Shown in pieces: positions 10,236 through 21,658 of a DNA stretch of 64,000 bases (positions are counted from its first letter, which is position 1; each line of letters opens with the position of its first letter). The position numbers and the translations under genes are program-made. Location of the stretch: NCBI RefSeq assembly GCF_000315625.1, contig NW_005434668.1:184265-248264 (forward strand). The letters run 5' to 3'. The notes beneath the pieces were generated by a model. That model saw nothing but the letters and a program-made list of their open reading frames with translations. It was not told the DNA's origin and did not search any database. Source of the stretch: Guillardia theta CCMP2712. Its lineage: Eukaryota > Cryptophyceae > Pyrenomonadales > Geminigeraceae.

Positions 10236-11384
10236 AGCACTATTCAGCTGGTTGGATATTGCTTTGTTTGGACTTAGACTACTCAATTTAACACAGTGTG
10301 ATTAGATATCATTGCTTTGTTTTGACTTAGACTATTCATTTTTTTGAGACAGTGTGATTATTTGAGGTTCTTTTAGCTTACTCTATTATTTGCAATCAAG
10401 TTATTCGAGGAATACTTTGATTTCAATCTCTTTTTCCATTCGCTTTTCGTTGCCATCCGAACTTGTCAACGCCGAGGTACAGCATCGACTGTGTCAGCCG
10501 GGACATAGCATTAGGCGGGCCTCACTGCTCAGCCTGTGAATCCGAGCATGAGAGTTCCCCGAAGTAGTGTGTAGAGGTACGGAACTTGATGCATCGACTT
10601 TACTACAGGTCATCACTCCATGATCGACCCCCTAACTGAGCGACACCTCAATTTGAATCGGCATCTCAGGTACGTTGGCCCTTGTAGTTAAAAAGTCGCT
10701 CACTACTAGGGTACTCGAAGTCGCTCATCACATTCTAGGGTACTCCCGGCTCGGAGTTCAATAATAAGTGGCCGCGTGAGGAGTCCCGGGAAAAGCCGAG
10801 CCGCTGAGCTCGGGTGACCGCAAGGCCGCCGCCGTGACCGCTGCCACCGCATCGGGGAGACGCAACTAAAAAACGGTACTCAAAAAAATGCCAATGCTAC
10901 CTTGGCAGCCTAATCTTTACTCAACCCGGGGGGGGGGGGGGGGGGGGGGGGGGCTCGCAGCCGCCCGGCCCGGCGCTGGCAGCCCTTCAAGCCACTGACC
11001 CGGCCTGAGCACTCATCACCGTGGCCGCACTGTCAAACGGTTAACGATTAAAAATCAGTGCTGTACGAGGACAATCAGCCTCGGAACACTGAGTGCCTGG
11101 CACGGTGCCACGGTGTGACTCGCCGAAAGCCTAGTCACTGAGAGCCATACGCCGGGCGCTTGAGCTGACGAAAGATCCTGGACCGGATGCGTTTGCAAGT
11201 TGGATCACCTGAGACGTCTTGCGCCGCGAGACGGTCGGACGGTCACTTCAATGGGAAACTGAGTTCCGGCCGGGCCGCCGGGCCGCCCGGCGCGCCCGGC
11301 CCGGGCGGTCACCCCGGTGCCGGCAAAGAGTTTATGACCGCATCCCCACGCTGACCAGTCCAGAAATAGCTTCATCGCTGAATT
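10236..11384. other. intergenic with GC-rich island and poly-G run
   Basis: The first 200 bp are AT-rich and hold a partial internal repeat (TATTGCTTTGTTT near 10256 and a similar copy near 10309). From 10440 to 11340 the sequence is GC-rich. It contains CTTTACTCAA (reverse complement of TTGAGTAAAG) at 10915-10924, directly followed by an uninterrupted run of 26 G at 10928-10953. No gene is seen. Confidence 0.7.
10928..10953. repeat. poly-G run, 26 nt
   Basis: Twenty-six consecutive G residues. Such a tract could form G-quadruplex structure and its length may be uncertain from sequencing. Confidence 0.9.
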
Positions 11385-14300
11385 GTGCATAATGCCGACT
11401 GGTACAGGGCGCGAGAGGATGGAACGACGATGACAGTTACTGAGATGTTGCAAGGTGTGAATCCCAGAACGATGTTACGAAACCATCACATCCAAAGGCT
11501 TCTTATAGCTTGCCCTGTCGTGTTCTTCATCCTTATCGTTGCCGCGAATCTGCAGGGAGGCAGTACAGGTGTAGAACATGATCTGTTGGAACAAGCAGCA
11601 GAAGATGTCAGCCGATGCTCGAAGTTCACTGGGTTCCTTTTGAATGAATGTTTGGAGCAGAAACAGACGAGACAAAGTTCTCCTGCATTGTGGACAGAGG
11701 ACGAGTTGAAGAATGGGCTGTGGAAGACAGAGAAAGCGTTGGCAGACATGGAGATAAGGCAGTATAAGAACAGCAGACAGAGGGAAGCCGCGCACAAAGC
11801 ACAAAACCAAAGACTGGACAAGTTTAAGAAGAGGATGGAAGGCGCCCTGACATTGATACACCAAATCCAGGATGAGATGGGAACTAGTCACAGCGAGCTA
11901 GTGCAGAGGTTGAAAGATGACCTCCAGCGGACCAAGTCCAAAATATCCGGCTACATAGATGACGGTACAACTCAGCTGAAGGAGAAGCTGGACGTGCTGA
12001 ACAGGAGAGAGATCGCTCTGACGAAACGCCTCCTGGAGATGATAGATGCGCAATCTCGGATCCTCACCCAAGAGGCGGACGGCGATCACCAGGAGGAGAT
12101 GAAGAAGAACGATGAAGTGAAGGGGTTCATCGAGGGTAAGAAACTGATGCGTTGTACAGATGTCTGTAGAGATCTTTGATGTGTTGTAGAGATCTCTGTA
12201 GAGATCTCTGATGTGTTGTAGAAAGCTCTGTTTGCGGGTGTACTTGATTTGGTTCTCCTCTGTGCTCAAGGTCTGAGCGCTCCTCCAGGTGTGCACGACG
12301 AGCAGCGGAGGGAAGACGCTCGGATTCTCAGCGAGATAACCTTTATCAAGTCGGCGATTCAGACGCTCAGACAGCGGCAGGGGCGCGACTATCAGAGTTT
12401 GGATGACATACACAAGAAGATGGTAGCGAAGATGGCTGATAACGTCGAGGAAGCTCGGACGAACCTCGAGAAGCATGTGATGTCGTTTACGTACTTTGTG
12501 AGCTTGCACTGAATGGGTGTCAACAGGTGTCTATGATCAAGGCGAATGTTTCGTCACAGATACAACTGGATAAAGACCGGATGGAATCCAAGATCCAAGA
12601 TCTCTCAACAAACGGCCAAAATAGAGTGCTCCAGTTGGACGATAAATCAAAAGATCTTGTCAGAAATCTGCAGGAGAAGCTGAGCTCGCACAAGGAGTAC
12701 CAGGTCTGTACGATCAAACATCGATTCATACTCATGTTGCATCTCCAGTCGGCGAACAATACACAGCAAAGGAAGAACATTCTCGACCTAAAGCAAGATC
12801 TGCTTGCCTACAACCTCACGAGCAACCAGGAGATCGAAGCTCTAAAGGAGAATTCCACTCGATTTCAAGAGGTATAGACCCTCCTTTGCCATCTTCCTCC
12901 CGCCCTCCCTCCCCAAGTTACGCACGCACGCACGCACGCACGCACGCTGTTCGAATCCCTCCTAGATTCTTCTCACATCTCTCACCCTTGACCCGGTGTC
13001 GGCAGGTCTTTTCTGCATCAGCAGATGCGCTGCGAACGGCTGAGAGCAAGCAGCGAGCTGATGTCTTGAGCCTCATCACCTCCGTGATCCAGTCGCTCGA
13101 CAACCTCCAGCAAACATCGACGAGTCAGGCAAGAAACAGCGTCAGCTTGTTGATGTACAGCTCACTGTGGTTCAGGTCCACCTCAACGAGGAGAGGACGA
13201 CGCCTGAAGTTTCGAAGATCACGTCGGACATCAACAGTGCAATCTCTGAGATCGAACAGAAGCGCAACGAGGACTACAGTGAGCTGAAGGACACGTTTGA
13301 AGAACGATTGGCTACGTTGAAGGATACCAACATGCAGAAAGCAGGCAACCTGGACAGGGTGTACAGCAAGTCTGTGAACAACGTTGCTGCGAAGCTAGGA
13401 GAGGCTCGTACATCTGTGGAAGCCTTTGACAATCAACAAAAGCAAGAGTCATCGAGTCGGATGCAGGCATGGAAGGCTAAGTTTGAAGCAAACAACACAC
13501 AGCAGGGAACTGAACTGAACTCGCTCACTCGCACAGTGTCAGAGGGATCGACTAAGCTTGCTGGATTTCTGTCCGAGCTTACGACCAAGATCTCCAGTCT
13601 TGTGACCACTTTGCACCGCGAGCAGGATTTCTTGGATTCCTCCCACCGAAAGAACGTGACAAACCTGAACGAGTCCCTGATCAAGGACCTTGCCGCCTTC
13701 GAGGACAAGATAGTCCGCCTGGCTCATCACGAGGCCTCGTCCGCACATGGCGAAGTGCTGGGCTCTTTCACTGCAGAGAAGTTTGCGCTTAACTCTCTTG
13801 AAAGCAACTTAGCCTATCAAGACGAAAATCTGAATCAGACGCTGCAGTCGCAGCTTTCGAGCTTCCGTGCCTCGTCTCAGAAGGCAAACTCCCGTCTCCA
13901 GAGCGACGTTGACTTGCAAGCACGGAAAAGGTCGGAGTGGGACAGCCGGCTGACGGAGGAAGAAAACATTCACAATGCAGTACAAGGAAACCTCTCATTA
14001 TACCTTGCTGCCCTTCAGACCGCCCGGAACAACGCGATTGACGCTCTGCGAGCTCAGCTCTCTCAAAGTCTCAATTCTGTGGAGGAAGAGATCAAGAGCG
14101 AAGTCAATGAGCTCGACCGTCAGAAGAGCCATAGCATTCTCTCCAAGAAGCAAGCTGCCTTGGAGGTGATTGACAGGCTCGAGGCCCTCGAGACCTCGTT
14201 GCTTGCCAACTCAACTTCCTTCAACGGGAAGCTGCAGGTAAGCGACCTTGACCCGCATGTCAGCTAACGATGCTGATGATGATGGTGCAGGGTGAGCAGC

Positions 14301-17300
14301 TAGACTGGCACGATGCAGAGGAGGCGAAAGTGAAAGGTTTCCAGTCCAATTTTGACACGTGGAAAGATGCGAACAGCAACAACATGGAGGGATTCAACGA
14401 GTCGACGCACGTGAAGGAGAAGCAGCTTGCGGACGAGCAGGAGGCTATGGGACACAAGATCGTTGAGGATGAGCAGGAGCTGACCAGAGGCTACGAGCGA
14501 GACGTCTCGTCACTGAAGCAGCGGCTCTCGTCCTCGTTGGACCTCTACAACCAGACGGAGATGGAGTTGCTGGCGCAGTCTGTGCGACAAGCCATGATGA
14601 AGGTTGAGCAGCTCGGCTGGCAGCTGGGGGCGAACGGGGCGAAGCTGAGGGCGAAGGTGCATAAGGAGGAGGAGGATCAAGAGGAGCTGTACTCGACTAC
14701 AAAGAGGCTGCTCGCTCAGATCCAGGCGGATCATCAGTCCTTCCTTGAGCAGCACGAGAGCGAGTTGAGTATCCTCGAGAGCCGTGAGGCTGCCCAGGAA
14801 CAAAGCCTCGTGCACGAGGTGCGAATGGCGCTCTCCTCTCCTCCTCGCCCCCTTTGCACTTGATCCTTTCTTGTCTTTCCTCGCTTCTCTCCGCTACCCT
14901 CTCCTAGCCTCCCTTCCCCTCCCCTCCCCTCCCCTCCCTTCCCTTCCCTTCCCTTCCCTTCCCTTCCCTTCCCTTCCCTTCCCTTCCCTTCCCTTCTATT
15001 TGCTCCTCCTTGCCTGACCTGATTAATTGCAGGCACTTCTGTTGAGAAACGACATGTCCGAGTGGTCGGCAGAGGAGGAGGGGACAGTGGGGCCAGGAGT
15101 AGTCACCAAGGAGGAGGAGATGGACGGGAAGCTACGGGCAATGGTGTCGGCGCTGCGCAATAAGCTGAAGGAGGGAGAGCAGGAGCAGAAGAGCGGGAGG
15201 GGGCAGGAGCAGGAGAAAGACTCGACCCTGCACTCAGACCTGTCTTCGGACCTCGCTGCTATGCAAGCAGCTCTCGACAGCGACGTGTCGCAGGAGGGAG
15301 AGAAGTGGAAGTCAGCGAACAGCACCATCTATGATCTCATCCTCCCCATCAATCGAGAGGTCTCTTCCACCGAGCTGAGGCTTGAGCAGCTGGACCGCTC
15401 CATGGACTCAGCATACGCCCAGCTGCGCGCGAAGCACGAGCAGACGGTGAACGAGATCAAGGAGAAGATCCAGGACAAGACGAACAGTCTTAAGGGGGAG
15501 GGAGACGTTGACCAGAGCAAGCAGGATGAGGAGATCTCGAGGCTGATCACTCAGTCGATGAGCAGGAGGATGGCGGAGCTGCTGAACCTCCAGGATCAGC
15601 TGAAGGTGTACATCTCGCACTTCAAGAACGACATGTCCAGCCAACTCTCAGTATTCTCCCACCTCCACCAGGAGAACCTCGACAGCTATGAGGAGGTGGA
15701 TAGGCTGGTGAAGGAGAGCAAAAGGAATGTTTCCAGCTCCCTCCAACTCCTCTCCGACAATCTTGCTCACCTCAAGCTGGATGTGCAGGAGGGTTCACGC
15801 CAGCTCTCCGATGCAGAGGAGGAGGAGAAGGGCACTGTCGTCAACGACCTCCAGCGCCTGCGCAACAACTTCACCTCCACCCTGCAGGATCTCAAGCAGG
15901 GGATCCTGCAGCGGATCGTCTCGCTCAGGGCAGACATCGTGCGGGTGCAAGGAAAGCTGGAGAGCGAGGACGCCGTGCTGGAGCGAGAGCACGACAACGA
16001 CGACCGGAGCGTCCGGTCGAAGCTGGTGACGGGTGTCAACCAGCTCGACAGGTCTGCTCAGTCCATCCTCCAGCAGCAGAGCAGGGAGGTGCAGGGGAAC
16101 ATCAATCAGCTGGTGGCCAGCCAGAACTCAGTCCTCTCCTCCCTTGACAGATCCACCCACTCCCTGCTCTCGAGCCTCCGCAATCGCGTCCAGCTCGCTG
16201 CCACCAAGGAGGCCAACGACATGCGCGTGCAGGACCAGAAGTTTGGTTCTGTGGACGGGAAGGTGAAGAAATGGTGGGACGACGGGAGAACATCGGTGAG
16301 TGACAAGGCGCTTTCACATCCCCCACCCCCCTCCTCCCGGTCCTGGTCCTCTCCCTTTGCTTTCTCCTTGCCTTTCCTTGTCTCTTTCCTCTTCCCACGT
16401 GATCTCCTCCCCTTCACGGTCTCCTTCTCACTCCTAACGCCTCCCTCCAGCTCTCTTCGCTGCGGGCGAAGCTCGAGAGGATCGAGGAGAGGGTCCGCAG
16501 CCGCAAGCAGCGACTGGAGCAGGAGCAGGCGACTGCCATCTCTCAAGTTGTTGCGAAGCTCGAGCGAGCCATCACCGCGATGAACGCGACGATCCTGTCC
16601 TACTACTCGCAGGCAGAGCAGTCGAGCACTTCCTCCCTCCTGGCCCAGCTCTCCTCCCTCGATACCTCCCTGCAGCGCATCAAGAATGAACAGAGCAGAG
16701 CGCTCCGAGACGAGGACAGAGATATGAATCAGGTGAGGAGGAGCAGGAGGGAGGAAAGGAGGAGCAGGAGCAGGAGCAGGAGGAGGAGGGGCAGCAGAAT
16801 GAGAGCGGAGGGCGGAGAGGGGCAGGGGCAGGGGCAGGGGCAAAGGGGAGGGGAAGGAGGAGGGAAGGGAGGAGAATAACAAGCATACAGATCAACGAGT
16901 ATCACATCAACACCATCAAGCTCATCCGGAACAGACTGAGCCACGTTCTCAACCTCATTGACAACTTTGCATCCTCTGCCGATGGGCGAATGAGAGAGTT
17001 GAAGGCGTTCTTCCATCAGTCTCAGGATGACCTGGAGGTCAGACAACTCGACCTGATTCTCTACCTCCAACTCCCGCTGTCGCCTTTCTTTTCTTCATTC
17101 CCCAAATCTGCTCCATTGCCCTCTCGTCTCCTTCTCACTGCTCTCCTTGTTTCCTTTCGTTCTCCCTTTGCATTCCCCTTCCTCCTCTCCTCTCCTCCTC
17201 TCCTCTCCTCTCCTCTCCTCAATCCCCTCCTCTCCTCTCCTCTCCTCTCCTCTCCTCTCCTCTCCTCTCCTCTCCTCTCCTCCTGCTCTGACCTCCTTGG

Positions 17301-18115
17301 CTCCCCACACTCGCGTCATTGACCACATGCTGCAGGGGAACTTCAGGGATCTGATCGCAACGGGGACGAGGGAGCGAGCTGAGATCAGAACTCGGGTGGC
17401 ATCCAAATACACCGCGCTGAGGAGGACGTTTGCAGTGGACTGGAGGTACCAGCAGCAGCTGTTGGAGAGGAGGATGGAGGAAAGGACGAAGGATCTGGAG
17501 CGAGACATCGCAAACTTTCAGCGGCAGCTCGAGTCCCAGACGGCTCAGCTGCAGGAGAGGATGAAGCGCATGAAGGGCAGGGACGACGACATGGAGCAGG
17601 ACCTGAGCAAGAGGATCGACAAGGCGAAGGAGGAGAGGAGGAGGGTGGAGCGACTGGAGGAGGACGTGTGGGGCAACTACTTGCATGCCAAGTCAGCTCT
17701 GGCTGGGCTGAAGGAGGACACGAAGGAGAGGGAGCAGAGCACGGACGCAAGCATGGCGAGCCTGGAGCGGGAGCTGAACAACAACCAAGGAGCAGCAGAC
17801 AGCATCACCCGCATCCAGCAGACGCTAGCGGCCCTTAAGACAAGGATCAACGAGCTAGCACGTGGAGTTGGTGTGAAGAGCGACGGGCTGAGGACGAAGG
17901 AGGCAGACGCGAACGAGCTCGGGGAAGTGGCGACTGCCTTCCTGCGGTCAGAGCTGGAGCGACTACAGAGGCTGCTGGACTCGTCGGTGAACGAGAGGAG
18001 GAGGATAAGGTCGCAAGCAGAAGGAAGCATGAGAGACTTCCAGCTGCGACTGGAGAAGTTCCGAGGAGACTTGCGGCAGATCAACGCGACCTGGAACGCC
18101 TACGACCAGCCGTGA
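11385..18115 (+). CDS. single-pass membrane coiled-coil protein, about 1,807 residues
   Basis: Eleven exons join in frame: 11385-12135, 12289-12476, 12527-12703, 12749-12871, 13006-13128, 13176-14237, 14291-14818, 15033-16295, 16451-16732, 16891-17037 and 17336-18115. All introns after the first are phase 0. The N terminus is basic (PRTMLRNHHIQRLL) followed by one hydrophobic segment, ACPVVFFILIVAANL (about residues 43-57). No other membrane span is visible. Everything after it is heptad-rich helix with few cysteines and many N-x-S/T sequons (NLTS, NSTR, NVTNLNES, NFTST, NATW). The simplest reading is a type II membrane protein whose long rod faces the lumen or outside and is N-glycosylated; topology is inference. 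The intron at 13129-13175 uses a GC donor. An ATG at 11430 is an alternative start that keeps the membrane segment. No family recognised. Confidence 0.75.
12915..12946. repeat. ACGC tetranucleotide repeat
   Basis: A short (ACGC)n run of about eight units in the intron at 12872-13005 of the membrane coiled-coil gene. Confidence 0.85.
14909..14996. repeat. pyrimidine CCCTT/CCCCT pentamer repeat
   Basis: Tandem CCCCT then CCCTT pentamers in the intron 14819-15032 of the membrane coiled-coil gene, all pyrimidine on the sense strand. Confidence 0.85.
17185..17283. repeat. TCTCC pentamer repeat
   Basis: Tandem TCTCC units, interrupted once near 17220, inside the intron 17038-17335 of the membrane coiled-coil gene. 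It is all pyrimidine on the sense strand. Confidence 0.9.
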
Positions 18116-18307
18116 TGACTGCAAGTGTCTTGTTATTGTTTCGATCCCAGTCGGCGGGTCGTCGAACGGCTCTCTCTGCCTTGACTTACTTGTATTCCCT
18201 TGCCCCAGCTTGTAAATCTTCTTTCCCCTCCCCCCCTCCCTCTTGGGGGTTGTCCTTTTCTCTTATCTTTAGATTTCTTTTCATAAACATTTCCCTTAGA
18301 ACCTCGC

Positions 18308-19208
18308 CTACAAGAACCTTGGCTCCTGTTTCTCCATCTGCAATGGATGTCATATCATTCCGCATCTCTTCTCCCCAATCTATCGCTCCTCTCCTCTCCT
18401 AACCTTTCCCCCACTCTCCCTTTTCCTTCTCCCTTCACATTTTCCCCTCATCATCTTTCTTCATCTTTATCTTCTCCTCCTTAACCCCCTCTCCACTTTC
18501 CTCTCCTGCCTCCTCTTCTCTCCTTTCCTTCACTCTTCTCTCCCCCGCTCTCCCTTCCCTCTCCTCCTCACCTGAAAACGTCTCATCAGTCCCTTCTTCG
18601 CATTCACCTCGTAACTCTGGTGGAACAGTCGCAGGTGCCGAGGCTTCAGCGTGTTTTCAAGGAAGGCAACAGCCCTGCTCCCCCACTCAGCACCATCCCC
18701 TCCCCCCCCGCTCTTCCTCCTCCTCTTCCTCCTCACTTGCTCGCTTCTTCGATCGCCCGCGCCTGCGCCTTCACCTCCGTCTCCACCTCCGACACTGAGC
18801 TCGAGATCTGCCGCAGCTCCTCCTCCTGCTGTTCCGGTCGCTCCCACTTCACCTCCCACAGCTTCTTCCGGATCGCGCGGGAGATGGGGGATACTGGGGG
18901 TTGAGCGCGTGAGGAGGGAGGACGAGGACGGAGGTGGCACCTTGAGATGGCACAGCAGCTTGTGGAGAGCTGAGCAGTTGCTGGGCTGGAGGGATTATCG
19001 GGCTGAGAGAAAGACTCGCCCTATGGACTCGATCACGGGAAAAGGCATGCTGGACGATACCTTGCTGCTGGTGAGAAGCTCAGGTCCCCGGCCATCTCAT
19101 CGTCTGCGAGGGAGTGAGGATGATGGAAAGGAGGAAAGGGAGGAGGACGAGGACGAGGACGAGAAGGAGAAGGAGGACGAGGACGAGGACGAGGACGAGA
19201 AGGAGAAG

Positions 19209-19245
<37 letters not shown>

Positions 19246-21002
19246 GGGACGGGGAGGTAGTCGAGGAAATTGTAAGATGAACAAGAGGGACGATATAGAG
19301 GAGGGAGAGGGGCGGGAGAACTTCCAAACCTTCCTGGCTCGTATTGAGGTTCTGCACTTGGGAGGAGGCGTATCCTCTGCCGTAAATCTTCTCTCTGATC
19401 ACTCGCAGCAAACAGCAGACACTGTTTCATCCTCACCTGCCCCCAGCGTCTTCCCTTCCCCGAGTATGGCCGCCAACCATCGCCACCTACCACGAGCGTC
19501 TCGAATCCTGGGATCTCTGCAGCAATGAGTTATTGAGCCTCCCACCTGCCTCCGCCGACCTTGCCCTCACTCTCTCGGTCGTCTGCTACCTCCACCACCT
19601 CTTCCTCGTACTCCTACTCTCCCCTCTTCCCCTCCCCCCTCCCCTCCTCCTAGTCCTCCTCGAACTACTTCTTTCCTTCCTACTCCTACTGCTTCCCCCG
19701 GCTGCCGCCGTCTCACCTTGCTGGAGCGATCTTCGTAGCGGCAAGTAAGGATCCCTCAAGGCAGTTCGCCCTCCCTCCTCCTCCTCCTCCTCCTGCCGTA
19801 GCTGCGGAGAACCACAGACGTCCTGCAAGGAGGCTAACCGAGCAGCCGCAGGCGATTCTTCCTCCTCACCTTCTGCAGCTTCAGGAGCTGGAGGATCTTT
19901 CTCTCTGCCCTGCTCTCTCCCCGCAGCTCCTTGCTCGGTGGCATCCAATGGTGCTCCTCCTTGGCTCGGAGGTAGGACACGCACGTCGCGCTCTTGGCAA
20001 GCTGCTCCAGCCTGCCGATGCGACACAGGAGGGAGGGGCAAGGAGTCAGCGAAGAGCTGGAGAGGAACGGAGACGGAGATGGAGAGAAGAACAAGCAAGA
20101 GAAAGAGAACGAGCAGGAACAAGAGCAGGAACAAGAGCAGGAACAAACAAGAGCAGGAACAAGAGCAGGAACAAGAGCTTTACCTCCTGAGCTCAAGAAT
20201 GTTCAGACGGCCTTCTTCCTGCCTCCGCTCGAGGATGCGAAGCAGCTCAATCGCTCTGCTCCTCACTCAGTAACCTGAGGGGGGACGGCAGGTACCTGAC
20301 CTCCTTCCCTCCTCCATCGCTCGCTCCCTGCTGGATGCCACATCCCACTCTTCTCCTTCTTCCCTCACAAGGTGAGCCGTCGCTCCGCGCATCCCTCTGC
20401 CATCACCTCCATCAGGACGCGATGCTCCCGGGAGCGCTCCTCCTGCAGCGTCTAACGGCTGGTCCCAAGTTTCCATAATGTCTCCGTCAAACCACGAGTA
20501 GGCGGGGAAGGCGACTTTCTCCTGGAAGGCCCTCGCTCTCCACAAGACGATCCTCTCCAGGTACCAACTCGGCTCTTCGCCATGGGGTAGAAACCGAACG
20601 AGCATGCTGGTCGGCCTTCCGATGTTCCTTGCATGGAGAGTGAAGGTGTTTCTGCTGCCATGGCTGAAGACCTGTCGCTCCTCTAGCCCCATGGCCTTGG
20701 ACATCATGCTCTGATCAAGTTGCCGCTCTCCTGTAGTCCCCAATGTGCCTGCCACATCCGGCATGAGCATGAGAGGAGGGAGAGAGTCACGACTTGCCGT
20801 TGACATTGACGAACACCTTTGACGACGTGCCTGACCCTACAGGCCTTCCCGTGAACACCTGGACCTTGTACACGACCGTCTGCTGCGAGCAGAGTTCCTC
20901 CAGCTCTTTGCATGCCCACGAGGTCCCGTCCTCGTCCTCGTCGCTCCCCTCTGCATAGCTGCTGCGCCGCCATGCGCTTCTCTCGCTCACTTCAGACGGC
21001 AT
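18308..21002 (-). CDS. PLAT domain plus coiled-coil protein
   Basis: ATG at 21002 opens exon 21002-20798. A PLAT (lipoxygenase/polycystin) domain starts near residue 44: YKVQVFTGRPVGSGTSSKVF, then across an intron GTLGTTGERQLDQSM, QVFSHGSRNTFTLHARNIGR and WYLERIVLW. PLAT is a beta-sandwich that binds membranes or partner proteins. The intron at 20797-20749 is 49 nt with a GC donor, the only joint that keeps the PLAT strand pattern. Later exons with matching phases encode charged helix: EERSREHRVLMEVMAEG, AIELLRILERRQEEGRLNI, LEQLAKSATCVSYLRAKEE, KLWEVKWERPEQQEEELRQ and FLENTLKPRHLRLFHQSYEV. The last exon is MEKQEPRFL with stop TAG at 18310-18308. The join just after the PLAT domain (about 20450-20530) and exons between 19050 and 19550 are unresolved. 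The gene converges with the membrane coiled-coil gene and diverges from CFAP410. Confidence 0.65.
19141..19255. repeat. GAGGAC/GAGAAG hexamer microsatellite
   Basis: Purine-rich hexamers (GAGGAC with GAGAAG interruptions) in an inferred intron of the PLAT gene, all pyrimidine on its sense strand. Confidence 0.85.
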
Positions 21003-21250
21003 AACTACATTCTCTGATACTTGTTCACTCCTCTCTACACTCTTCTTCCTCCTCTCCTCTCCTCCCCCCCTCCCTCTCCTCTCCTCTCCTCTCCTCTCCT
21101 CTCCTCCCGTCCCCTGCTTCCTTGTTCGCCACCTCTCAATCCCTCCATTCCCTACCGCCCTCCTCCCCCCTCCATCCCTACCCCCGCCAAAAACAAAAAA
21201 TGCAAACTCTGGTTTGACCGCTCTTACCCTCCTGCTGCGCGCGGAAGAGC
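21003..21250. promoter_or_regulatory. bidirectional promoter interval, PLAT gene / CFAP410
   Basis: Only 248 bp separate the divergent start codons at 21002 (reverse) and 21251 (forward). The interval is pyrimidine-rich on the plus strand, with a TCTCC run near 21075-21110. No TATA box is obvious. Such a short gap implies shared promoter elements and possibly joint expression. Confidence 0.5.
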
Positions 21251-21620
21251 ATGGCGGTGCTGAACGAGGAGCTGGTGCTGTCCAAGACCAAGTGCAAGGA
21301 CCTCGAGCATGTTCGCAACCTCAACGTGACCCTGCCATCGCGCGCCTCCGGCATGCAGCGCAGCTGACGATACGCAGGTGTTCGGGTCCGATGTGGAGGA
21401 CGTGAGCATACTACAGGTGCGAGTGCGTGTGCTGCTTGACGAGGCTGAGGGAGCAAAAGAAAATGCCAAGTGTGGAGGTCTTGTCGCTGTCTGCCAACAA
21501 GATCAAGGAGCTGCGATGGTTCGCATGCTGCCCGAGGCTACAAGAACTGTATCTGAGACGCAACGAGGTAGTAAGAGGAGGCGGAGGGGAAGGAGGAAGC
21601 CAACGAGGACGAGGACGAGT

Positions 21621-21658
<38 letters not shown>

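Noticed and set aside
14734-15036. Reverse frame of repeated KGREGKGREG
   Set aside because: Shadow of the CCCTT repeat in an intron of the forward gene.
11385-18115. Muscle-type myosin or golgin identity for the long coiled-coil protein
   Set aside because: No motor, GRIP or other golgin targeting motif is present, and similarity of coiled coils alone is not evidence of family.
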